In this document: positions 44,899 to 56,884 of the stretch, in pieces
Layout: each line of letters begins with the position of its first letter
How positions within the stretch are numbered: the stretch's first letter is position 1
Assembly: GCF_001632365.1 (NCBI RefSeq)
Contig: NW_024468548.1
Coordinates: 60,794 to 124,793, forward strand
Source of the DNA: Laetiporus sulphureus 93-53
Taxonomy: Eukaryota > Basidiomycota > Agaricomycetes > Polyporales > Laetiporaceae
Length of the DNA stretch: 64,000 bases
Direction of reading: 5' to 3'
Translations under genes and position numbers: made by a program
The notes under the pieces: generated by a model
What the model saw: the letters and a program-made list of their open reading frames with translations, nothing else
The model's database searches: none
Told to the model about the DNA's origin: nothing

Positions 44899-45538
44899 AG
44901 CCCTTATTTATTGGATCAGATCATTTTCTCATCATCGCTTCTTTCAACGTTATCTCGTCGTATACTTGTACCCTATGCTGTTCATGTTCTGAAGGGCCCT
45001 CTAATGGTGCACGAACTGTTATATTCGATGCCATTCATGAAATGTGCGAAGGACATAAGAACCGAGTGTTGTCGTTGACGCCGATTGTTGTCCGGTAGTG
45101 GACAGTGTCTCATCAGGGCGTCCAATTCAATGCTTTGACTGAAGCAGCGCATTGATCAGTACTGAGAAGGAAGCCTTATATCGGAACATTCCCTGACGGC
45201 CACTACAAGAAAGAAACACGAGGTCAACGTACGGAACGGTGAGAGCGGGTTGAGTAAAGGCGTCAAGAGCATGCAGGATCGCATACACCGCGGTACAGCA
45301 ATAAGTGACGGGCCCGGTTCCATGTGTAGTTTCGGTCGAGCTGGCGAATCATGAAGCTTTGAAGTCGGTTTTCTTCGCTCCGAGGAGCGATCCCGCTTCT
45401 GATGGGGCCAAGGATCGACGTATGTAAATAGCCCGATCTGAAATTCTCGCTTGACGGTTTAACGCGTGTGATCTCGCGGGCGGGTCAAAATCACACTGTG
45501 ACTTAAATGTGACTGTACTCTTGAACGCATCTGTTTCT
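44899..45538. other. SPT16 3' flank, no gene seen
   Basis: About 640 bp of mixed sequence leading into the tandem repeats. No coding signature. Confidence 0.3.
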
Positions 45539-45905
45539 ATTAGCGCCTCGGGACTGCTGGATTTGATCGCGCTGCTTACAAGTCGTGATGGGGAGCAGTA
45601 CGAGGAAGCACCTGAATTAGCGCCACGGGACTGCTAGATTTGATTGCGCTGCTTGCAAGTCGTGACAGGAGCAGTGTGCGAGGAATTAGGGCCGTCGGAC
45701 TGCTTGATGGGGAGCAGGCACCTGGATTAGCGCCATGGGACTGCTAGATCTGCTTGCAAGTCGTGACGACTTACAGGAGCAGTGTGCGAGGAATCATTAA
45801 TCATTAATCAGGGCCGTGGGACTGCTTGATGGGGAGCAGTGCGAGGAAGCACTTGAATTAGCGCCACGGGACTGTAGCAGTGTGCGAGGAATCGCCGCGG
45901 CACTA
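45539..45905. repeat. Imperfect tandem repeats built on an ATTAGCGCCACGGGACTGCT unit
   Basis: At least six partial copies begin near 45539, 45615, 45685, 45728, 45807 and 45857. Each starts with a form of TTAGCGCCACGGGACTGCT (or AGGGCCGTGGGACTGCT) and contains pieces of GCTTGCAAGTCGTGAC, GATGGGGAGCAG and GGAGCAGTGTGCGAGGAA in varying order. The block shuffling suggests repeated slippage or unequal exchange. There is also a CATTAATCATTAATCA mini-duplication (about 45795). Confidence 0.75.
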
Positions 45906-46140
45906 CTAGACATGACCATGCTGCTTGTACATGTCTGTTGTTCTCACTGGTAATTATCGCCGCCTCGTGGCCAATATCGTAAGCTTCTTCCCTTCCTCGA
46001 ACGCTTGTCTTCTGCAGATACTGACTTGCTGCCAGTAAATGCCTGCTGCTGAGGCCGCGTAAACTGGATATCCAGCCCATCCTGTTACAATGTGCCATCA
46101 CCGCGAAGATATTGACGCCTGCAGCTAGGGTTGTATTTAG

Positions 46141-47125
46141 ATGCAGCCAGGCTGGCAGCAGATGTCTCGTCTCGCGGTCCTTCAAGCAATGTCTTACGAG
46201 TCGTACCGAGTACATTCCAACTATCCTCTGGATATCACTACCCCCCTGAGCTGTTGGCCAGCTCTTGACGGGGTCGTCCCACCAATTCGACAGTGGTCCT
46301 CCCCGTCGTTGCAGTCCTCACCAAGATGCGGCTATTCGGGGCTCAATTCCATGGCGTACACAGGGAGCGACTGGGCGAGCAGCATACCAGAGGTATCATA
46401 TACCGCGGGCAGGCCCTCCACCGGAATCCGGGAGACTCTCCGCGAGGACGTACACTCGCAAGCACAGACGGACTGGATGTCCCGTTTACAAGTATACCAT
46501 GCCGCCTTCGACGAGGAACGTAGTACAATGTCGGCACCGACAGACGCGATTATTCCTCTCGTGCCCTACATCAAGAGGAATTCAGCGTTTAAATACAATA
46601 TCAACGTCTCGTTTGTTTCGATAGACGAGACTGTCGGCATTCGCTTGTCCGATGAAGCAGGTGCCAACTACGGAGGATTGGCAAACGGTGATTGCCTTAT
46701 ATTCGATGCCGCTCAAAATGTGCCACAAAAGGTATCTTTTCGAATGGAGGTTCGTCTTCCATGACACAGATTGAAATGCGGACTCAAGAATTTATACAGT
46801 GGCTGGGCTATAACAGAATGTACCATCAGCAGATCAACGTGCGAACTTCTAGCAATGTTTCGACCGCCATAACGGTGAGAAAGCTGGCGCAAGTTGTTGC
46901 ATTCCAGTTTGAGCAGATGAAGAAGGTGTGCAGTGCACCTCGTATGTGTGCCCCTTTGCTCAGAATTTTTGATAGGGATGCATTGCTAGTGGCCACGGCT
47001 GCAGCATCCCGAAATGGGCATTCTTCCCGTATGGACCCATTCAGAACGACAACGTCATTTTGGCGGGGATCAAGCAGGTCTCCCAGGGCACAGTTGAGCC
47101 GATATTCTATTATCGGCGCGCATGA
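46141..47125 (+). CDS. Uncharacterised family protein, copy A
   Basis: Three exons (46141-46749, 46800-46925, 46976-47125) give 294 residues from ATG 46141, or 280 from ATG 46182 (MSYESYRVH). I do not recognise the family. The N-terminal 130 residues are Ser/Pro-rich. From about residue 130 it appears folded: IIPLVPYIKRNSAFKYNINV, SFVSIDETVGIRLSDEAG, GLANGDCLIF, QKVSFRMEVR. The second exon codes WLGYNRMYHQQINVR then ITVRKLAQVVAFQFEQ. The third codes CSIPKWAFFPYGPIQNDNVIL, AGIKQVSQGTVEPIFYYRR. The same three-block C-terminal half recurs in copy C (53476-54503) and, broken, in copy B (50250-50972). Exon 2 is 126 nt in both A and C. No signal peptide or membrane span is visible. The alternating hydrophobic pattern hints at a beta-rich domain (inference). 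Confidence 0.65.
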
Positions 47126-48900
47126 GTGATTTGCTGGAAGTTGGACGAGGATCGGAAACATGGAGGAGTTTCATTTTGACGGTTCATAACGTTCGACGTC
47201 TGTTACGATACGGCCGGCCTGGAGCTTGCGCCCGCCTCTTTTCAATTCGACACGACTAGCACGAACCATCCTTATTGATTACGCACTTTGATGTACCTGG
47301 CCATTCGACAAGACCGACTCGCCATCCTAAAAGCGGGAAGAACGGAATAGGCGCAACCACACCCACTTTGGATAGTTCAGATATTTTTGTATTCACTTGT
47401 AGCACATTTTTCAATCAGCAAAACGAGAAACAATGCATTTCGAGGAAGAATTTGCGCCAAAAGAGTACGATAAAGCCTGATAACACAGGTCAGAGCTTCG
47501 ATCAATCCCATCAGAGACAACAATCGAAATTGCCTCCGACGCAAACTCCTTCGCGGAGTTGCACACGTTGCCGCGCATGCGCGGACTCAAATCAAAAGAT
47601 TCTTGTTCCCGCTACGACAGTAGTGGTGCTTTTCGTATGCGTCGTTTGTTGAAAGTTTTGTTTCCTCTCTTCGCAAAGACCCAGAAATGTGTCGCACACG
47701 ATCTGCTCCTCGTAGCGGGCGCTGCTGGTACCGGCCCTAACATTATCTTTCAGGCTGTCAAGACACTCTGATCGTTAACGTTGGAAGAAGGCTCCGAGTC
47801 GCAATCCAGATTCCAGAATCCGCATCACGTGAATGGCGCCAATCACTTGATTGTGCGATCAAAGAATGTGTTTGCCATGCTCATCGCATGCATTTGTGTG
47901 GAGTCTTAGGCTGCATCGCAGATCAATCTGTTCCTCGGCGATGAGCTGGCGGCTCGGACGTTGGTCTGCATGAGCTTTCTCTCACCGGTATATTCGACTG
48001 TTATACACTTCCCCGTGCGTGAACATCGTTATTCAGACTCCTCGGTGCACTAATGTGAACCGTCAGCTCCAGCAGGCTCCGTCACAGCTGAGTCGGAAAT
48101 GAAAGGCCCTATACATCGCGCTAATCCACGGTTTGTCACTCAGTCTGTCGAACTTCGTTGTGTCGTCTGCTTCGATTTGGACTAATGTTTGCCGCTTCTC
48201 TTTCTATGATTTATCGTGCGCACGTCATCAAGAGCCGAAAACCGTGAAAGAAATGAGGTCGTACCTGTGTATACCTGACGTCAATGTCAATCCCATCAGT
48301 GACAACGTGGAAGTAGACTTCACCTTGATCCGATGATCTACAGGTAATCAAGAGAAGCCGGAGGAGCGACATCGTCGGCCTCACCATCCTGAGGCTTGAA
48401 TCGGGCGGGATATGGATTCTTACTGTCTTTCATGACTCTCTAACCACACAACGGGCTAGCAGAAACTTTTGTCGCCGAGAAAACACCACTGACAATAGTT
48501 GGCGAGTATTTTTAACGATGATTGTTATCTTCTGTATCGATCCGTGGTCCTCTATGCCCTATTCCTCATCGCAGAACCTGTGACAGTCAAGAATCATCGA
48601 CGGAACATCTTGAATGTTGGACATTGCGCGTAGGGCAACACAAAGGAATGCTGGTACTGACGAGGTAGAGAAGTCAAGTGACGACCGTTGCTCAAGAGAC
48701 TGGATGCTGTACTAATGCAGGCCACCGCTCAAGGAGATTGTTTGAACGAGACACATGGAGGCGGAGCCACGACACGCAGAACGGTAGGGTCGAGGGGAGG
48801 AATCGATGCCATAAGCTCTAATGCACGTGTGCGGAAGCCTGAGAACTTTGTGGTGCTGATTTGCTAGCGGGACGTTCGTCGATCAATATCTCTAACCGCG
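46141..48900. repeat. Segmental duplication, unit 1
   Basis: From copy A through about 48900 the sequence resembles 50215-52450. Anchors in the intergenic part: GTGAATGGCGCCAAT at 47830 versus 51416; a CTCAGTCTGTCGAACTTCGTT block at 48138 versus 51722; GAAATGAGG then GTACTTGTGTAT-like words near 48252 versus 51840; CATCCTGAGGCTTGA at 48388 versus 51950; GAGGGGAGGAAT at 48794 versus 52329. Offset is about 3.56-3.59 kb. Both units are diverged and carry small indels. Confidence 0.7.
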
Positions 48901-50214
48901 GTCCTCTTCCGAGAGTCTACTTCGACATTTCGCATTTACGTTCCGGTATCCTATCTAACCTACGCAGGCTCCGGATATCCTCTGACTGGCGCCTACGTCT
49001 CACGTTACTACTTCAACTTCGCACTCGAGGTGGGCCCGTTCGATATCCTGCTGTTACTATGGCTGAGCACAGGGCTGTTTATTGCTGTTGAATTCCAGTT
49101 GTCATACTAGTACTAGTAGGGCGAGGGGGACGAAGTTGATCTGGTCATGGATCTGAACCCCCGCTCAATTGTACTAGTCATCATACTAGTTTGTGAGATA
49201 AATTGCTAGATTCGGATGAAGCCCTTCCTCCCGCCCTCAAAACAGTGACTCGCTATTTGTTATCGCGCCAACCCCGACCGAAGAAGTCTTACACTTCAGC
49301 GGGCCATCTGCAAGTTGTCTCGTCCGTGATGCATGAGACCTAAGAGTACTACATGGCGTTATGTTTACCCGCGTGGACAAATCCGATTTGTTGGTGAATA
49401 CTGTGGATACCGTGGCGCTGATCTCTACTTTGCAGGAACGGCCGAGAACCGTCAAGAAAAGCACGACAAAAGCGTGTTCGCGTGTTCCGTTGCAATATAC
49501 AGATATCCAGGCTTTGTGCAATCTGTACGTAACCTGCGACCAGTGGTCAGCATACGACTCCACACGACCCCCGAGCCTCGACAGTCGGGCGTAAGGTTAG
49601 CGCTGACTAGACTCGGATGTGGTCATACTGCTTGGCTCTGGATCTCGACTGTACGGAAGCTTCGTGGTTCTAAATTCTGTCTCCAATTATGCATCGATAT
49701 CCTACTTCATTGATTTATTTCTGGCAGCAGTACGTCGGAGCCGCAGTCGGAGCCGAGCGAGCGTTTAGCGTATCGCGGTCAAAGCCTCTTACAGTAAAAT
49801 GATCTTGGTTATCTTGAACTGGAGTTGGTTCCAGCAACCATACTTTGTTAGACGCGATCATTCAATCACAACACAAAGTAGCAGGCAGACTGCCAATCGA
49901 AATCTGGAAGCTTCTGAGTGAAGATATATGGTCTCGTGCCATTATAGCTTCTATCTTCCATCGAAGTAACGGGCAGACTTAGCATCTCGGCAGCTTCTAG
50001 CGTACGCGCGCAGCGAGGTATTATTCAAATATATGGCCTCGTGCCATTATATTTCCACCGATGATGCTTGTCCTTTCGTTGAGGATACCGACCCAGTGGA
50101 CACCTCAGGCTACTGCTGAGGCGTACCCTGGATATCGGTCCTATCCAGCAACAGCGTGCCAATACCGCGAAAGAAATTGACGTTCACAATTAGGGCTGCA
50201 TTTATGTCCAGATG
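47126..50214. other. Gene-poor stretch between family copies A and B
   Basis: 3 kb. 47126-48900 is the non-coding part of duplication unit 1. 48900-50214 contains scattered short open frames and a cluster of ACTAGT words at 49107-49190. I see no gene. Confidence 0.35.
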
Positions 50215-52450
50215 GGCAGCAAATATTCATCTCGCCATAATTCAAGCATATGCCTTACGAGCTGTGCCGCTGCGTGATCGCCATCCCAGCTGTCCTCTCA
50301 ATATCATTACCATCTCTCTGAAGTGCAGATCAGTTCTCGAGGGGGCCGTTCCACCGATTCGACAGCGATCCTTCTCGTCGCTGTGATCCTTACTACCATG
50401 CGACTATTCGGGGCTCTATTCCATGGCATACACAGGGAGCGACTCCGAGTCGGCGAGCTGCGTACCGAAGGCACCAGATACCACAGTCTGGCCCCCGACC
50501 GGGATTTGGCCCCCGACCGGGATTTGGGAGACTCTGCGGGAGCACGTGAACTTGCAAGCACAGACGGACTGGACTTTCCGTTCACAAGTAGACCACGCTG
50601 CCTTCGACAAGGAACGTAGATCCTCGCCACGTACAATGTCGGCACCAAAAGATGTAATTATTCCTCTCGTGCCCTACACGAAGAAGAATTTAGCGTTCAA
50701 ATACCATATCAGTGTTTCATTTACCTTGATAGACCGAACTGTCGGCATTCACTTGTCCGATGCAGCAAATACCAACAACATGGGGTTGGCAAACGGTGAT
50801 CGCTCAGAATCTCCATAGGAGTGTATTGCTAGTGACCATGTCTGCAGCATCCCGGAATGGGCATTCTTCCCGGATGGCCCCATTCAGAACGACTATATCA
50901 TTTTGGTGTAAATCAAGCAGGTCTTCCTGGGCACAGTTGAGCCGATACTCCGATATTACAGGCGTGCATGAGTGATTTTCTGGGAGGTTGGACAAGGATT
51001 GGGAACATGGAGGACTTTCATTTTGACAGTTCATAGCATTCGACGTTCGTTACTGCGCGTTCGATACGGCCAGCCTGGAGCTTGCATTCGCCCCCTAATC
51101 TATTCAGGACGACTAGCACAAAATATGTCTATTGATTGCGCACTTTGATGTACCTAGCCATTTGCCAAGACCGAACCAGGAACTTGAATAACAAAACAGA
51201 TGGAACTACACTCACTTGGAGTAGTTCAGGTATATGCATTCAGTTCAAGTTGTATTAGTACATCTTGTAACCAGGAAAACGATGCATCTCGGGTGAGAAC
51301 TTGTGCTGAAAAAAGGTATGGTAAAGCCTAAGACTCAAAACAGTTCAAAGCTTCAACTAACCCGGGCACGGACAAAGTAAGAAGGCCCTCAGTCCAGGAT
51401 GGATATCTCCATCACGTGAATGGCGCCAATTTCAATTTTGATCGTGAACGTGTTTACCATGCCCATCGTATGCGTTGATGTGAAGTTTGATGTGAAGTTC
51501 CTTTGACCATCTGTTGGTAGGTTACGAGCTAGCGGCCCGGGCTTGAGCTCGATTTCTCTCACCGGTGTTTGAAGTATCCAATCGTTCCCCCGTAAATGAA
51601 CATCGTCACTCCTCGTTGAATTCATGTGACCGTCAGCGAGTCCACGTGGATTTCATCGCGGCTGAGCAGAATTTGAAATTTTGAAAGGCTATCCATATGT
51701 GGCGCTACTTCACGATTTGTCCCTCAGTCTGTCGAACTTCGTTGGCGTCATCTGCTTCAACTTGGACTGATGTTTGTCGCTTCTCTTTTTCCATGACCTT
51801 TCATTCGCACGTCATTATCAAGACCCGAAGAACGTGACAGAAATGAGGACGTACTTGTGTATGCCTGGCTTTAGCGGCAATTCGATCGGTGACAATGTGA
51901 ACATAGATCTCGCCTAGATCCGATGATCCACTGGTGATGAAGAGCACCATCCTGAGGCTTGAGTCGGGCGGAAATACGGAGGAGCCTGCTGTTCTTATTG
52001 ATCCTCTGGCCCCATAATAGATTAGCAGAAATGTTCATTGCAGAGGACGCTACTCACAATAGCTGGTGAGCATTTTAAACGATAATTGCTATTGTTTTCG
52101 TCGATCCATGATTGTTCTATGCCCTATTCCTCGCCGCAGAATCTATGGTAGTCAAAAATCGTCGATAAAACATTCTGAATCGTGCTGCGATGTAAACGTC
52201 ACCCGATACGGCAACACATGGTGGTGACCTCTGCTCAAAAGACTGGGTGCTGTTATGCAGGCCCCCGCGCAGGAGACTGTTCGAGTGAAACACACGAGAT
52301 GGAGCCACGACATGCAAGGCAGGGTTGAGGGGAGGAATGGATGCTGTGAGCTGTACTAGTGCACGTGTGCGGACGTCTGAGAATGTGGCACTGATTTGAT
52401 GTTGGATATCTGGAGGCCTGGACGCGCGTCGCTCAATATCTCTGATGCTC
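50215..52450. repeat. Segmental duplication, unit 2
   Basis: Partner of 46141-48900. It starts with a diverged copy of the region around the family gene (CATATGCCTTACGAGCTGTGCC against copy A's CAATGTCTTACGAGTCGTACC) and runs through the shared non-coding anchors to about 52450. It is shorter than unit 1, partly because the stretch matching copy A's exon 2 is missing. Confidence 0.7.
50250..50972 (+). pseudogene. Uncharacterised family protein, copy B (broken)
   Basis: Collinear with copy A but disabled. The beginning reads MPYELCRCVIAIP and is soon stopped. A second open piece from 50423 carries MAYTGSDSES, a duplicated WPPTG unit (two adjacent copies), IIPLVPYTKKNLAFKYHI and GLANGD. Just after GLANGD the sequence jumps to the exon-3 homology (CIASDHVCSIPEWAFFP), so the part matching copy A's exon 2 and both introns is deleted. 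A TAA interrupts the next conserved segment (after YIILV, about 50910). Age and expression unknown. Confidence 0.7.
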
Positions 52451-53475
52451 AATCCAGAAGACGCGCTTGATATCTATCATTTATGTTCCGTTATCCTATC
52501 TTGGAACAAGTGCTACCCTAGTTTCGGGCATTTTTCCAGCTCTCCGTTTTCGGCCCGCAGCTGTGCAGCGAGCTGCGCTCTACTGGTAACACAGCTCGTG
52601 CACAGAGTGCTAACCATTGATCCGGGGATGACTAGGACTATGCAAGGTCAGGCCGATATCTGTTCTCCAGTACCTGGCTCATACATCCGCTCTCTCGCTT
52701 TCGCATCGTGATTGCATCGCCAAATTTTATATATAATCTGATCGCCCTGATGTGCCCCGTCGATATCCGTTGTTCTCATTTGCAACATGCCGCTGGCATA
52801 ACTTTGGACGCGAAGGCCACAATATCCATAAAACTTGTCTTTGGACGGTCTTCGCGTATACTCCGCAGCTGCGTGTGGACAGCATAGAAGAGAGCACAAT
52901 ATAGCATGCGCAACATTTGCTCCTTCGCGCGTGACACACGCCAGTGCGCCAGCTTTGTTGCCCATGGGCGAAGATCAAGAACTAGACTTCTCTGTCCAAG
53001 TCCAACAACTCTCATCGATAGGTTTCTCTGTGGTCCGGAGACTGAAGCCTACCAGGCTGAATATAAATTATAATCATTTCTCAAGAAGGTCACCTTGATT
53101 TAGACAACCTTGTATTTATATCCAAGTGAGTGAGCAGATACTGAGCGATCCTATCACCATGCAAATGGCAAGCTACTCAAATGATCGCGGCCCGCTATGT
53201 GGAGCAGAACCCTAGCGGCACCAATTGGTGTGGCCCAGATCCGGCACGCTCATGCATGATCCTCGCTCTGTTTCCAACGTACGTGAATTTTTGTGCATCA
53301 CATCTTGATATCAAGTTCGCCTGCGACGTCCTGCTCAGATGCACTCTGCGTAGCCTCAACACCACGCTGACTCCTCGCGAGCTCGACTTTGAAGCCTCCG
53401 CTCAGTTATAAGTGTTGCTACGCTCCATGGTCATCTCCACAACTACTTACACTCACTGCCATATCGGCAATCCGC
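50973..53475. other. Gene-poor stretch between family copies B and C
   Basis: 2.5 kb. The first 1.5 kb is the non-coding part of duplication unit 2. At 52648-52965 a 105-codon minus frame exists that I do not recognise and would not call a gene. Confidence 0.35.
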
Positions 53476-54503
53476 ATGCCAGCAGGACTTTACCGGTTGC
53501 GAGACAATCATCCGAATTATCCTCAAGATCATGTCGCTTGGATTAGCACATATTCCGAGCTGTCCGGTGCTCTGTCATCGGAGACGCACCGGTCCCATCC
53601 ACATCCACAGCCTTCACTTCGCATGGACCACTCCCACGATGCCCCTACCACACTGGATCAAGCCGCAGCACAGGATGGCATTCAAGACTTCCGACATGCT
53701 GGGAACTGGACTTCCCGCCCAATAGATGTCGCACCCGAGTATATGGTATGTTGGGGACCTAAGTTCTTCGAGATTCCATTCCTTACACCTATTCGGAACA
53801 GAGCGACGCCAATTATATGTCACATGGAGTCTTCACTACATTTGGCCATGATTCATCCACTCAGGCTGGTCGGCAGCCCCAATCTTCCTCGTCCATCTCG
53901 CCGCCTGTACCTATGCAGCAACCGGTTCCTCTTACTCCATATCGATTAAAGCAATGCCCTCGGGGCTGTGACTCCCTTATCTCAGTCTGGTTCCAGTCAT
54001 TAGATGGAACGCTCGGAATACCACTATCTATGGTGCCATTGAAGGGCACTTGTTCAGCGCTGGCGAACGGTCTGCAGCCAATTTGCAATGGAGATGTACC
54101 GGAGAAGGCATCCATTCGTATGCAGGTGCGTGTAGCCTTGTAGTGACTGATAGAATGATGGATGAATGCGACACATCAGTGGCCAGGCTATAGTGTTTCG
54201 TACCACCGCCAAATGAACATACGGAATGCCAGGCGCAATCCGACTCCGATAACTGTCAGCAAGCTCGCCATCCTCGTAGCATCGCATACCAGGCTTATGA
54301 TTGACGTGAGTCACAACGAACTTTTCGCATTTTGTGACTGCTCAGTGATGATCTCATAGCAATATGCCAACTATGACTGCAGTGACGTCACTTGGCAATT
54401 TGCGCCCAGAGGTCCTATTCATTACAGCAATATCATCCTTGTCGGAGCTGTACAGGTCTCTCATCGCAGCATACAACCAATCTTTGAATACCTAAGGAAG
54501 TGA
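53476..54503 (+). CDS. Uncharacterised family protein, copy C
   Basis: Four exons (53476-53745, 53802-54125, 54180-54305, 54360-54503) join cleanly into 287 residues. The start MPAGLYRLRDNHPN aligns loosely with copy A's MSYESYRVHSNYP. The folded part is collinear with copy A: LTPYRLKQCPRGCDSLISV, WFQSLDGTLGIPLS, SALANGLQPICNGDVP, ASIRMQ, WPGYSVSYHRQMNIR, ITVSKLAILVASHTRLM, VTWQFAPRGPIHYSNIILV and GAVQVSHRSIQPIFEYLRK. It has one intron more than copy A, splitting the Pro/Ser-rich N-terminal half (after PEYM). Divergence from A is large, so this copy is older or evolves fast. Function unknown. Confidence 0.68.
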
Positions 54504-56884
54504 CGGTAACACTGATATGCATATGCATAAATATCAATACTATGTCAGGATATGCGAAGTATGACTGTACATGACAGGACTACCATAACCGCACAGACAC
54601 TTTATGAATTACAGTAAATACATAGTTAGCTAGGACCCTATGGATATATGCAAGATAGGTACCCAAGCCACACACTGTAGCCATCAGGAGGACGCCCACC
54701 ACCGACATGGTACAACTTCGGTAATATCGTATCGGTAGCCGTGTCGCAGGTCCCCTTCTCTGTCATACACTGTCGTCTCCACAACGTGACAGCATGTGGA
54801 AGAGTACGGTATAAATTACATGCAGTATTATGTATTACTCCGTTGTCTGGTGACGACGGGAATACCTGTCCAATGAGTATAATATATTTCAGTAGTACGA
54901 GGTCGAAACTGCGCTTAACAACTTATCGTCCATCGTCCGAGACAGAACGTTGATGCATTTAAACAACATTGCTCACCTTAGGCTCTTTGCGCCTGGTGTA
55001 GCGTTGGCGTGGAGTACGAGGGTAATAATGTTATTTTAGCGAGCGGGCTTCGAGGCCAAAATCCCACGACCGTGATGTGGAATCCTCTGCGAATTCTATC
55101 AGTTGACTGCGGACACCTCGGAGGCCGGCGACACGCATATTGCATCCTGAGAGTTACAAAGGAGGAATGCAGTGGCTTTTCATCAATCAGGAAGGGCAGA
55201 TGCGCTTCGGGCTTTTCCAGCTGGACCGAATGACCGTAATTGCATCAGCCCTCTGAGTCCGCAGATAAAGCATCGCCGACGGACGAAAACAGCGAGGATA
55301 GCAGCCATCGCTGCTCGCTTGCCATCGTATACTGAGTGAGATCGCTTGCGCACTTCTTGACTGAAAGTTTGTACGCCATAACCAAAAGAAAAGCTCCCTA
55401 GAAGGGTAAACATGTCACAACGCATGCTACAATGGTTCCTCGGGCGGGGGACATACCCATAATGGTCATTTGCTAATATATCTCTCAATGCAGCGAGAAA
55501 ATCACCTAACCCGTGTTTCAGATTCCGGTCAGTTCCTGCCTTCCACCATCCACGCGGTGCCAGGGCAGGGTCCTGTTCTTCTGCCGCCTTTGAAGCACGG
55601 AGGTCCCCGAGTGACAAGTTGCCCGAGTGCGAGCTCAAGTACACTAATATGCCATCTCCACAGGGCAGAGTATGTAAGGCGCATTGACGAACACTATGGA
55701 GAGCATCATGATCAGCAAACATTCATCAAGCAGCCTGAAGATGGAGAGAGAATACACACCGCATTGCACATTCTCGCTGCATGTCTTGCGGAGTGTGCCA
55801 ATCTATGGCATACATCAGACCGATCTCTTCATTCAAGTTCTGCTGACCATACAGATTCAATCCCTTTCACCATGCAGGCTACTTTAGTTGATGGAGAGCA
55901 TGATTGCGACGGAAAACAGACCTCAAAGAATTTCCCTTGCATTGGTCACATGTGGAAAGGGGAGGCACGAAGTGAAGGTCGAAAGAGACATCTGAAATCA
56001 TACGGAAATTGGAAGAACTGGCTAAAACTCACTGTTGGGTCCATCTCAACTTCACCAGTGACAGATTTTGATTTGACACCTGGAGAATGCACAGAACAGA
56101 CAACCACCAGGGACAACCTGCGTATGATGACCTGTGTCCCGGGCACGAGTCGCTGTGATCATCAACGCACATCGCATCACCCAGGGATTATACGACAGTT
56201 ACGGTCTATAAGGAGGAGAACGAAGAGAAGGGGGGAACACATGCAGAGCATCGTCGGAATCTTTTTTTTTTCAAAAAAAAAGCACAAGCCGTTAGCGCGC
56301 AACCGAGAACACAGACACGCACGTGATATATTTCCCATGCCTGCTGGGAATCTACATACCGAGCAAGGAATTTGAAACGAGACTGGCGGAAATCGGGCCA
56401 CTATTTTAGGATTGGGGTGGTTTATGACTACCGAGTGCTTACATGCTATCATAGAGAGCGTCGAATACATATTGCACTGTAGAGATGATGGGACAACAAC
56501 TTGCGGAGCATCCCGTGGTGGCATCGCATTTCCATTATCGACATCATTATCATTACACCAACAATGCTTCCGCGCCACGTTCTATTGACTACTGTTGTCG
56601 CTACAGCCCGCTGGGCATCTTTGCCACCACGAATATCTTCCTAATCTGTTTACAAACTTGAATTGCAGTAAGCATATTTCCAGCTTCAATTGTGACGATC
56701 GTCCCTTCATGCTAGGTGGCAGATTACTGAATGCATACCGTGGAACGTAAATATCTCACTTCCAATTCACAAATGAATATATAACCTGATTCATTTGCGT
56801 ACTCATCGGTACATCAGGAAAACTCAAATATTGCTTTTTAGCCCCCTTTAGAGCTTTTTTCGGTCTAAAAAAGGTATTAAGCCC
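54504..56884. other. Gene-poor stretch with isolated open frames
   Basis: 2.4 kb. The largest open frames are 55470-56375 (plus, 301 codons, low-GC mixed composition, no ATG before 55491) and 55183-55722 (minus, 179 codons). Neither shows a recognisable domain, and they overlap each other. A near-perfect T-run/A-run hairpin lies at about 56260-56281. I do not call a gene here. Confidence 0.3.

Noticed and set aside
52648..52965. 105-codon minus frame near duplication unit 2
   Set aside because: Protein-like in places but isolated, without start context, partner exon or recognisable motif.
55470..56375. 301-codon plus-strand open frame
   Set aside because: No recognisable domain, overlaps a 179-codon minus frame, no intron logic, and its 3' end runs through T- and A-runs. 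Likely chance in an AT-balanced region.
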